Of a stretch of DNA of 64,000 nucleotides, positions 49,977 to 57,376 are shown piece after piece. Both the position numbers and the translations under genes were made by a program. The notes beneath the pieces were generated by a model. That model was not told the origin of the DNA and did no database searches. It worked only from the letters and a program-made list of their open reading frames with translations. The first letter of the stretch is position 1. Every line of letters starts with the position of its first letter. Source of the stretch: Desulfotomaculum sp. (lineage in GTDB: Bacteria; Bacillota; Desulfotomaculia; Desulfotomaculales; Nap2-2B); contig DOTD01000073.1 of assembly GCA_003513005.1 (NCBI GenBank), forward strand, positions 1 through 64,000, written 5' to 3'.

Positions 49977-51266
49977 CTACTTAATTGAGCCAAGGAGCCT
50001 GTCGATCATTGCCGCAGCTTCGGCGCGGGTCACATTTTTCCCAGGCTTGAAGGAACCATCCGGATAACCTGTGATAACCCCTTTCTGCACCGTTTGATCA
50101 ACTGCTTCGGCAGCCCATCCGGGAATATCGCCGCTGTCGTTAAACTGCGCTTTCTGCACTGTTTGCTGGGCTGATTTTTCGTTTAAAACACGCGCCATGA
50201 TTGTGGCCAGCTCAACACGGGTGATTTGCTTCTGCGGCATAAAAACGGTTTTTCCTTCTTTTCCAGGATACCCTTTAAGCAAACCGGCGTGAACCACGGC
50301 AGCCACAGGATAACCTGCCCATTCCGGGATGCCGGCGGCGTCACTGAATCCGGATATATCCTGGTTGCTTCCGTTTTCCAGGTCCAGAGCCCTGTCGATA
50401 ATGGCGGCGCATTCCGCCCGGCTGATTGGGTTATTCGGCCGGAAGGTCTTATCTTCATAACCGGAGATTACACCCTGTCCGGCCATTTTTTGAATTACCG
50501 CCGCTGCCCAGTGCCCCTGGATATCGGATAAGACAACTGTTTGTTGTTCCGGATGACTAATCTTATAATCAAATACAGAAACTGCGCTGAAGAGATTGTC
50601 TTTTAACGAAACTGCCTTAATTACAGTGTCTTGACTAATGCTGATGGGCTCTTTGTATTCTTTTCTGGCGCTGCTGGTCTTAGGATCGGTACTGTCGGAA
50701 GTGAAGTAGATTACTGTCTGGGCAGTGGAACAGGACAGCTCAATTTTGACGTTTTCTGCGTATGTTCCCGCTGCCGGACTGGCAGCCGGAGAGGCGGGCG
50801 CCTGCGTTGAGCCCTGTCCTCCGGAACCTCCGCCCTGCTGACCTGAACCGCTTGAGGTATAATTTACAGTGATCAGCAGCCGCGAATCCAACCCTTCGAA
50901 GCCGCCATCCTTAAAAGTGATTTCCTTTTCTGCGCCGGCATTATATTCTTTGCCGTCAATTACAGCTTTAAAACTGATTGCTTTACCAATGTCGCTGCTG
51001 TCAATAGGGGTTATGTTCGCCTTATTTGCCTGATCCAGCGAAATATCAACCTGCCCGCCGGCAACAGCCGCATCGGTTACATATTTGTCTCCAATAAATA
51101 CTTCCAGGCTTCCCGTGTTTACGGCGCTTCCTTTCTGGTCAACCACTTTGCCCAAGATCACCATTGGCATCAAGGGCATTTCCGCCGCCAGCGCCGTATA
51201 AGCAATACCGAACAAGAGCAGGAAGCACAGCAATACAGCAGTCAGTTTGTTTGTTGCTTTTTTCAG
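49977..51266 (-). CDS. SLH-anchored surface protein with beta-module and chitobiase-like domain; CTG start
   Basis: The mature protein has a beta-module (about residues 30-130, ILGKVVDQKGSAVNTGSLEV) related to those of the neighbouring genes and a Gly/Ser/Pro linker. A CHB_HEX_C_1-like domain (SPAAGTYAENVKIELSCS, VIYFTSDSTDP) follows, then three SLH domains (GHWAAAVIQKMAGQGVISGY, ISRAECAAI, ITRVELATI, VTRAEAAAM). The best start is CTG at 51266: GGAGGAG lies 6 bases upstream and the frame then yields a complete signal peptide (MKKATNKLTAVLLCFLLL). The next permitted start, TTG 51233, would cut the signal peptide and lacks a ribosome binding site. Confidence 0.83.
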   Translation of the reverse strand: MKKATNKLTAVLLCFLLLFGIAYTALAAEMPLMPMVILGKVVDQKGSAVNTGSLEVFIGDKYVTDAAVAGGQVDISLDQANKANITPIDSSDIGKAISFKAVIDGKEYNAGAEKEITFKDGGFEGLDSRLLITVNYTSSGSGQQGGGSGGQGSTQAPASPAASPAAGTYAENVKIELSCSTAQTVIYFTSDSTDPKTSSARKEYKEPISISQDTVIKAVSLKDNLFSAVSVFDYKISHPEQQTVVLSDIQGHWAAAVIQKMAGQGVISGYEDKTFRPNNPISRAECAAIIDRALDLENGSNQDISGFSDAAGIPEWAGYPVAAVVHAGLLKGYPGKEGKTVFMPQKQITRVELATIMARVLNEKSAQQTVQKAQFNDSGDIPGWAAEAVDQTVQKGVITGYPDGSFKPGKNVTRAEAAAMIDRLLGSIK

Positions 51267-51349
51267 TTTTAACTCCTCCTTTTAAGTTGTTTGCGGATGC
51301 TTTTTTAATCTGGTCACGGATCTACAACTGGTAACCATGACGTGTCGCT

Positions 51350-52372
51350 TTACAGGCTGTCCAGCAAGCGGTCAATCATTGCTGCGGCCTCCGACCGGGT
51401 CACTTCTTTTTGCGGACTGAAGGTACCGTCTGAATATCCTTTTACCAACCCGTACTCAGCGGCGGAGCGAACTTCCTCCCGGGCCCATTCCGGAATCTTG
51501 TCCTGGTCCGAAAAGTTTGCCAGATCGCTGTTTTTCTGCAATCCCTTTTGCGAAGCAGCCCGGCTTAAAATAACCGCCAGTTCCGTCCTTGTAACTTTCT
51601 TGTCCGGCCCAAAGTCCTTGCTTCCGTCGGACACCGGATAACCGGAGAACAGCCCGGCAGCTACCGCCTGGGCGACAGCTCCCTGCGCCCACTCGGGAAT
51701 TGCGCCTTTGTCCCCGAACACAGAAAGCGCCTCCGGACCGGCTGCAGGCAAGTCCAGGGCGCGGGACAGGATTAGTGCGCATTCCGCCCGGCTAACCGGC
51801 TTGTCCGGACAAAAAGTCCCGTCCGGATAACCGCTAATCAGCCCCCGGTTAACCATCCGGCTAATTGAGCCTTCCGACCAGTGACCGGTAAGATCTGAAA
51901 AGGGGGTTAGCTTGCTGACCGACGGATCTTGTCCACCCGGACAACTTTCGTCAACGATCAGGGTGATTGCCTGCTTTGCTTTTGATTCCCAGACAATTTT
52001 TGGCGGATCTGTTTTGGCCGGGCATTCCCGGCCGGCAGATTCCACTTTGAAAGTAACTTCCCTGCCAGTTAGATCCTCGTTTGCTTTGTAAACCAGTAAT
52101 CTGGCTATGTAGGGATCTTCGGCGGGCAAACCAAATTTTCCTTCCTGAAAAGGCAACTGCCCGCATATCTCACCGTCGACATAAGCCTTCACCGTTCCTG
52201 AAGCCACCGGCTGCCCCGTCTCCGTCTTCACCATACCGTAATACATAGCAGGATACTGCATCTGCTGCTGGTTCTGACCTTCTTCCGCCAGGGCTGCCGT
52301 GCCGATAAAAAAAACCACCGCAACAAGAGCCAAAGATGTTAAAAACCACTGCTGCTTTAACTTGAGAGTCAT
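51350..52372 (-). CDS. SLH-anchored surface protein with beta-module
   Basis: This 340-residue protein has a signal peptide (residues 1-29), a beta-module at about 42-145 (YYGMVKTETGQPVASGTVKAY, DGEICGQLPFQEGKFGLP), and three SLH domains at about 155-340 (GHWSEGSISRMVNRGLISGY, VSRAECALI, VTRTELAVI, VTRSEAAAM). It is nearly the same design as the neighbour at 49977 but without the chitobiase-like domain. Its beta-module is closest to the dockerin protein at 49118. It should sit on the wall and display one beta-module. Role unknown. Confidence 0.87.
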   Translation of the reverse strand: MTLKLKQQWFLTSLALVAVVFFIGTAALAEEGQNQQQMQYPAMYYGMVKTETGQPVASGTVKAYVDGEICGQLPFQEGKFGLPAEDPYIARLLVYKANEDLTGREVTFKVESAGRECPAKTDPPKIVWESKAKQAITLIVDESCPGGQDPSVSKLTPFSDLTGHWSEGSISRMVNRGLISGYPDGTFCPDKPVSRAECALILSRALDLPAAGPEALSVFGDKGAIPEWAQGAVAQAVAAGLFSGYPVSDGSKDFGPDKKVTRTELAVILSRAASQKGLQKNSDLANFSDQDKIPEWAREEVRSAAEYGLVKGYSDGTFSPQKEVTRSEAAAMIDRLLDSL

Positions 52373-52403
52373 TGCTTTTTTTACTCCCTGCCTTTTAGAA
52401 TCG

Positions 52404-52444
52404 GTACCTTACTCGCGGGAGACAAGCTCCCGCAAGTAAGGTAC
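52404..52444. other. Long near-perfect hairpin between two secreted-protein genes
   Basis: GTACCTTACT-C-GCGGGAG and CTCCCGC-A-AGTAAGGTAC form an 18-position stem with one mismatch and a 5-base loop. There is no adjacent U tract on either strand, so an mRNA stabiliser or processing site is as likely as a terminator. Confidence 0.65.
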
Positions 52445-52460
52445 TGGAAACGATCTTTTT

Positions 52461-52481
52461 AAAAACAGATGTGCTGTTTTT
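52461..52481 (-). terminator. A/T-stem terminator directly after the stop of the 1015-residue protein gene
   Basis: AAAAACAG (minus-strand 5' arm, 52474-52481) pairs with CTGTTTTT (52461-52468) over a 5-base loop, and more T residues follow. It abuts the stop codon at 52482-52484. Confidence 0.5.
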
Positions 52482-55400
52482 TTAAGGCTGGACATCCGCC
52501 GATTTCAGAATTGTGTTTGAAGTCAGGGTCTGCGGCGAAGTTATATACAGCCAGTATGCGTCACCGTTGAACCCGTATAGCGAGGAGTCTACATAATAGC
52601 CGCCATATGTGTTGCCGTTGACGCTTGCTGCTTCGAAGGCCCCCAGGTTGCCCATTGAATTCGGGGCGCCTTGTAATGTAATAGCCACAGGACCGTACGG
52701 ACCGGGCGAGGTAAAGCTGTTCAGACCTTTGCCGCCCCAGTTGACCAGAGTCTTGCAGTCGGCGCAGGCTGATCCCAGCATCCGGGAAAGTGTATCTCCC
52801 TGGGTCAGCGCGTCACCACAGACGCATTCAGTATTCGGCGGGCAGGGGTATGTTACCGTGCCATATGCGGTTGTAAGCTGCTCGCCAGCCCGATAATGAA
52901 TGTCCTCACTAAAGGACGGTCCCACCAAGTTCCAGCCAAGGTTCAGCGGACGCGAACCGGGCATTTCCACACCTGTGGAGCGGGCGAAGACATATCTTGC
53001 CTGAACACAACTTTCGGAACCGCAATCATTGGATGTGCAGTAACCGCCATTGGTCCAGTCCTGAGTCATATTAAGCACGTAGCCGTACTGCGGCCTCAAC
53101 TGGTAAGCCGGGTCAGTAATCTGCGCCCACGGCCCGCCAGGTAAGTTCTTGTCGTAAATCAGCATGTCGGAGAAGTATGATCCGCCCAGCAGGGCGCTCA
53201 TAGTGCCGGCGCCGGCCAGTTCCTTCGGTGTGGAAATAAGCTGCCAGGTATTCGGCCTTAATACACGCACCAGTTCAACGGGGCTGTTGTAAGTAATTAG
53301 TTTGGTGCCCCAAACGTGCTTTTCGGGGTCGACAACCTTCACTGCTAACGGACCGCAGTAACTCCACGGCACGTAGACAAAGAAGTCGGACTTGGTCTCA
53401 TTTATATTGGGATGGAGGTAGGTGTCATTATTTCCTTTGCTGCCGGCCATGTTAAAGGCCAGCCTGTTGCCATCCGTAAAGGCCTCAAGATCCCAGGAAG
53501 CTTCGCTAATAACAGTTTGCAGAGACGAATCTAACAGCTCAACACGCAGGGTGGCGGAAGTGCGGTTAGGATCTGCCAGAATCGTTCCGAGTAACCTCGG
53601 ATCGTAATGTACAGATATCTTTACCGGCCAACCGGCCTTGGCGGGTTCTTCGTAATTGGGGTCATTGAGGTACTGACTTGGAATCTGATCGCAGGGAACC
53701 AGCGGTGTAACCTCAAGAATGCATATCAGGCAGTTTACTTCCAGGCAGCAGATTGCATCAAGCTGGTTCACACCGTTGATAATGGCGCCGGCTATAATTC
53801 TTACATTACCGCCCTCGTCGGCCTTGAAATAGACTGTAACTTCAGATGCGCCGGGCGCGATCTGCGTGTAGTCAATTTCATGCGCTCCCGAGTCATTGCC
53901 GTCAAGAATTGTGCCGAATGGCGCCTCGGGGTTAATTGTGCCGGTTGGGTCATCGGGGTCACATACTATGCTCTTTAAATCAATCTTCAGAGCGGCTAAA
54001 TTATCCCCGCAGGGTACTTTATTCGGCGTTGCGTTGCCAAATTTATCACGCAGGATAATACGCACGGGTACATATGCGCTGCAGTCCACCTGAGTACCTA
54101 CCTGGGTGACGGTGATGTACTTGGGATCGCCGGCCACAGGTAAAATAGTTTCCGGATCGGAATAGACCCAGGCATGTTCAAGAGCTTCTAAATCCTCGTT
54201 GAAAAAGCCGCGGAGGAAATGGTTGTCGTCTGTTTCTCTTACATAGGCCATATCCTCCAGAGACTCCACCGGCACCAGATAGTCGGCGGTGTCAAAGTAG
54301 TATTGGACGCTTGCATCCTGTGGGGTATCTTTAACTTCGATGGTCCTGGCCACGATGCTATGACTTACGCCAGCGACACCCGGGACCACGATCGAAGCTT
54401 CGAAGAAACCCCTGTCAATAATTAGATGCGTAATGGGATCGGTTACATTGACCGTGTGTGTGATCACAGGCGCAATGCAATCGCCTGAACTGGGATCTTG
54501 ATGCGTATACGGTTCACCAAGGCAGCCATTGTCTACAATATCGCCCAGGTTGGGATCGCTTACACATGCCGGTACAAAGTACGGTGTGCCAGCCGGGCAA
54601 AGAGCGCACGGCGGGTATACAGGATTGGTAGTTTGCACGACATATTCAATAATAACCGGCCATGTGGTAAGCGGCCACGGGTAATCAAGCCATGTTTCCG
54701 TTTGCTGCCCAAATTCATCCAGGAGGTAACCACCCTCCGTCCTGAATACATGACCTGTGACGTTTACTCTGGCGCCCGCTACTTTACAATCATCAATGGT
54801 ATCAATAGATATCCTGCCAACTGTCAGAACCACATCCAGGTTCAGGCATTTAGGCGTAAAGCAGCTCTTGCTGTGTTTGATATTAACGCAATAATCCTCT
54901 TTCGGGGCTTTCGTGTTGTGAACAACCAGCCTTTCAATCCTAAAGTCGGTTACCTTGCCGATTGCCGGGATTAACTGTCTCTCAACAGTCAGGTATACAC
55001 GGTCGATTACCGAACCGTCACTCAGGGTTATGTTCTCACGAAGGTCCGGTATTACCTTTGTCAGATATTCAACGCCGTTCACTGTAACCCAGACATCTAC
55101 GGACTTGCCCTGAAGGCCGTCCAGGTTGTGATCCTCCGGGTCGATTGTCGTGGGAGTGTAAGCCGGGTCAATAGCCTCATTAGCGTCATTTACCGCCGGA
55201 TCTGCTGCAGTGCTGTAACGCATCGGGCCAAATGGAAAATCAAGAACTATGCTGTTGAGAGTCGAGCCGTCCGGTGCAGTTGCCAGTTTACCAAGGAGAT
55301 TGCCCTCGGCAAAGAGATTCACATCAATATCCATATTTGTGCCCGTGACGGTGTAAGCATAGGTATGGTCAGCCTTAACCACATAGCTCGGGCCGCCGGT

Positions 55401-55529
55401 TATCGGGTTGTCGCCAGCTACCATATTGATGCTCTCGGCAAGGGCTATGCCGGCAAAAATAAAACAGGATAAGGCAATTATTGCCAGGATAACGGCTATT
55501 CTGCCCCACTTGGTTACCCTTTTTGTCAC
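52482..55529 (-). CDS. Large secreted Cys-rich protein of unknown function
   Basis: I do not recognise the 1015-residue protein. It has an N-terminal signal peptide (VTKWGRIAVILAIIALSCFI, cleaved near ALAES), no SLH, dockerin or cohesin, and about 26 cysteines in the mature part, often in clusters (CALCPAGTPYFVPAC, CCLEVNCLICILEV, CTSNDCGSESC). The composition is beta-rich with Ig-like stretches and a C-terminal part that ends in WLYITSPQTL-type strands. The GTG at 55529 is chosen because AGGAGGG lies 8 bases upstream; the longer frame to 55565 adds an unlikely hydrophobic prefix. As the first gene of the secreted-protein run it may be the main structural component, which is inference. Confidence 0.75.
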   Translation of the reverse strand: MTKRVTKWGRIAVILAIIALSCFIFAGIALAESINMVAGDNPITGGPSYVVKADHTYAYTVTGTNMDIDVNLFAEGNLLGKLATAPDGSTLNSIVLDFPFGPMRYSTAADPAVNDANEAIDPAYTPTTIDPEDHNLDGLQGKSVDVWVTVNGVEYLTKVIPDLRENITLSDGSVIDRVYLTVERQLIPAIGKVTDFRIERLVVHNTKAPKEDYCVNIKHSKSCFTPKCLNLDVVLTVGRISIDTIDDCKVAGARVNVTGHVFRTEGGYLLDEFGQQTETWLDYPWPLTTWPVIIEYVVQTTNPVYPPCALCPAGTPYFVPACVSDPNLGDIVDNGCLGEPYTHQDPSSGDCIAPVITHTVNVTDPITHLIIDRGFFEASIVVPGVAGVSHSIVARTIEVKDTPQDASVQYYFDTADYLVPVESLEDMAYVRETDDNHFLRGFFNEDLEALEHAWVYSDPETILPVAGDPKYITVTQVGTQVDCSAYVPVRIILRDKFGNATPNKVPCGDNLAALKIDLKSIVCDPDDPTGTINPEAPFGTILDGNDSGAHEIDYTQIAPGASEVTVYFKADEGGNVRIIAGAIINGVNQLDAICCLEVNCLICILEVTPLVPCDQIPSQYLNDPNYEEPAKAGWPVKISVHYDPRLLGTILADPNRTSATLRVELLDSSLQTVISEASWDLEAFTDGNRLAFNMAGSKGNNDTYLHPNINETKSDFFVYVPWSYCGPLAVKVVDPEKHVWGTKLITYNSPVELVRVLRPNTWQLISTPKELAGAGTMSALLGGSYFSDMLIYDKNLPGGPWAQITDPAYQLRPQYGYVLNMTQDWTNGGYCTSNDCGSESCVQARYVFARSTGVEMPGSRPLNLGWNLVGPSFSEDIHYRAGEQLTTAYGTVTYPCPPNTECVCGDALTQGDTLSRMLGSACADCKTLVNWGGKGLNSFTSPGPYGPVAITLQGAPNSMGNLGAFEAASVNGNTYGGYYVDSSLYGFNGDAYWLYITSPQTLTSNTILKSADVQP

Positions 55530-56237
55530 TAAGATATCCCTCCTTATAAGAAATAGTAACATCACGCGTGGTAACTTTTCTTTAAAAAACTACTGCTAAA
55601 CTACTGCCGCTCTTTCTTCAAACTCCATTCCCTGCCTCTGAGTAACCACCTCCTTCAAAAACTATGATAAACCTTTGCTTAATTACACTTAAGCAAAGGC
55701 AATCAGCAAGATCTCCGGATCCTAAAATACTTATGCTCTTTCTTATAGGTCAAGAACACCTATATCTGGAAAACATTACCCCAAATAATTCTTCTTATGG
55801 CTGCCTGCTGGGCAAGATCCCTTAATTTACATATCTATCATAACTTCGAGAAATAAATTGGAAATCCTTCTGGAAAAATGATTATTTTGCAGGTAATTTC
55901 AACCAGCCCCCACCCGGAGGAAATCAATGGCGCCGCTCGCTGATAATCGATATCTTTTTCAATCAATCTCCCACACTTTTTATATTGTTTGGACCGGAGG
56001 AAATATCACCTGAAAAGTTATGAGATACTTTCCTCCTTTACCATTGATCTACTAATCCATACTTATTTAGACACCGACAGTCAGAAAAAAGTTCCAGTTC
56101 TTTTAAAAAATTTATTGCTGTTTTTACTTTAAAAAGAATTGCTAATTAATTAAACAATTAAACAATCCTGCTTTCAGTTTATTCAGCTCATTTTTTTATA
56201 TAGCGCCGCCGCTCACATTTAATTTATTTATAAAAAA
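55530..56237. other. 708-base AT-rich gap upstream of the secreted-protein run
   Basis: No coding frame or RNA gene is visible. It holds one perfect palindrome (55672-55699) and two GGAGGAAAT stretches without a following frame. It presumably contains the promoter for the minus-strand run, but no convincing -35/-10 pair stands out. Confidence 0.5.
55672..55699. promoter_or_regulatory. Perfect 11-bp inverted repeat upstream of the secreted-protein run
   Basis: CCTTTGCTTAA and TTAAGCAAAGG are separated by TTACAC. The site lies 143 bases upstream of the GTG at 55529. It may be an operator, or the terminator of a short leader transcript. Confidence 0.5.
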
Positions 56238-56663
56238 TTAACCTCCGCCAAGCTGGCGGCCTGGTCTATGGTTTATTAAATCTACGTACAGAATAACCAG
56301 GGTAAGGAAGAAAAGACCGGAAGAAATCAGGCAAAAAACACAGAAACTCTTTAATATCTGTGACTGATAAATGATCAGGGCGGAGCAGATGAATGCGCTA
56401 AAAAGGGCTAAAAGAAGGGCGAAAACCTGACACCACCTGCTTTGCCGGGCAAAGAAGCTGAAAATAACCAGCAAGGCGGCGGCAGATGCGCCCGCAAGGG
56501 CGAAAGAAACTTTTCTTGCAACAAGCAGAACCGGCTCGCTGCAGCTTCTTGTGTAGCAAAACAACTGTGACAAAGGAGTGAAAAAACCATTGAAATACAG
56601 ATAAAGCAAAAGAGCGGCATTCAAAAGAGAAAGCAGCGCAGCCCACATGGTCAAGGGAAGCAA
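56238..56663 (-). CDS. VKOR-like membrane thiol oxidoreductase
   Basis: This 141-residue protein has four hydrophobic stretches and two cysteine pairs: C36/C41 in an early loop (LFCYTRSC) and C108-x2-C111 at a membrane edge (KSFCVFCLISSG). This is the layout of bacterial vitamin K epoxide reductase homologs, which pass electrons from newly formed disulfides to quinone. The start is uncertain: TTG 56663 or ATG 56648, neither with a clear ribosome binding site; a stop upstream limits longer forms. It lies 53 bases after a secreted protein with its own CxxC, a likely partner or substrate by context. Confidence 0.6.
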   Translation of the reverse strand: MLPLTMWAALLSLLNAALLLYLYFNGFFTPLSQLFCYTRSCSEPVLLVARKVSFALAGASAAALLVIFSFFARQSRWCQVFALLLALFSAFICSALIIYQSQILKSFCVFCLISSGLFFLTLVILYVDLINHRPGRQLGGG

Positions 56664-56716
56664 TAATTTTTTTTCTGAAATCTCAAGTACCCCCTATAAT
56701 TTTTGAATTAGCGTGT

Positions 56717-57178
56717 TTATTTTTTTAAAGAAACGCAGACCGGACAATAACCGTTGTCGACCAGGACTGTTGACCTTGCTTCATCCCAGACTACTTTGGC
56801 GCCCAAAGACTCCGCGAGCGCTTTCAGGGGCACGTAAAGCCGTCCTCCGATGATTATTGCGCTGACATCCAAATTGATTTTCGCGCCGTTCTTAAATGCC
56901 GTCGCGCTGCCGGGGGTTAAGCGGATAATATCCTGCTTTCTTGTTATAGTTACGGTTCTGGTAACGGCGTTCCATTTTACTTCAGCCCCCAGTTGTTCTG
57001 AAAACACCCTGCAGGAAACCAATGTATGTCCATTCTCGATGAGAATATCGGAGCTGTTAAGAATCTGACCATTGACATTCACATGAATCTGGCGGGCCAT
57101 TCCAGGCGCCGGAAAGAAAACGCTTTGGAAAAAAACCATGACTGCTGCAAAAACCAGGAATATCTTTAAACGATACAT
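56717..57178 (-). CDS. Secreted copper-amine-oxidase-N-like domain protein with C-terminal CxxC
   Basis: After a signal peptide (ending near PGMARQ) the 153-residue protein is a single copper amine oxidase N-terminal-like domain (GHTLVSCRVFSEQLGAEVKW, RLYVPLKALAESLGAKVVW). This domain is common in Clostridia surface proteins and is not itself an oxidase. It ends YCPVCVSLKK, and C145-x2-C148 is a thioredoxin-like redox pair placed right after the domain. Together with the VKOR-like gene downstream it may form an extracellular disulfide pair, which is inference. Confidence 0.7.
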   Translation of the reverse strand: MYRLKIFLVFAAVMVFFQSVFFPAPGMARQIHVNVNGQILNSSDILIENGHTLVSCRVFSEQLGAEVKWNAVTRTVTITRKQDIIRLTPGSATAFKNGAKINLDVSAIIIGGRLYVPLKALAESLGAKVVWDEARSTVLVDNGYCPVCVSLKK

Positions 57179-57308
57179 AGTTATATAACTCCTTTTTTTC
57201 TTTTGATTGTCCCCTTCATCGGTTTTTTATTATTTGTGCGGCAATTGCTTTACATCACTGTCATCTCCCCCGGAACTGGTTTTTATCTTTTAGCGAAAGG
57301 CCTGATCT

Positions 57309-57333
57309 GCAGGGATCGCTCTCTGGTCCCTGC
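57309..57333. terminator. Hairpin downstream of ftsH
   Basis: GCAGGGA and TCCCTGC (57309-57315 and 57327-57333) form a perfect 7-bp stem with an 11-base loop, adjacent to the U-tract terminator. Confidence 0.5.
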
Positions 57334-57334
57334 C

Positions 57335-57368
57335 TAAAAAACCGCTTCTTTAATAATCAGGCAGCGGT
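57335..57368 (-). terminator. Intrinsic terminator of ftsH
   Basis: On the minus strand ACCGCT (57363-57368) pairs with AGCGGT (57341-57346), followed by TTTTTT. It begins 8 bases after the ftsH stop. Confidence 0.7.
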
Positions 57369-57376
57369 CTTTTAAT

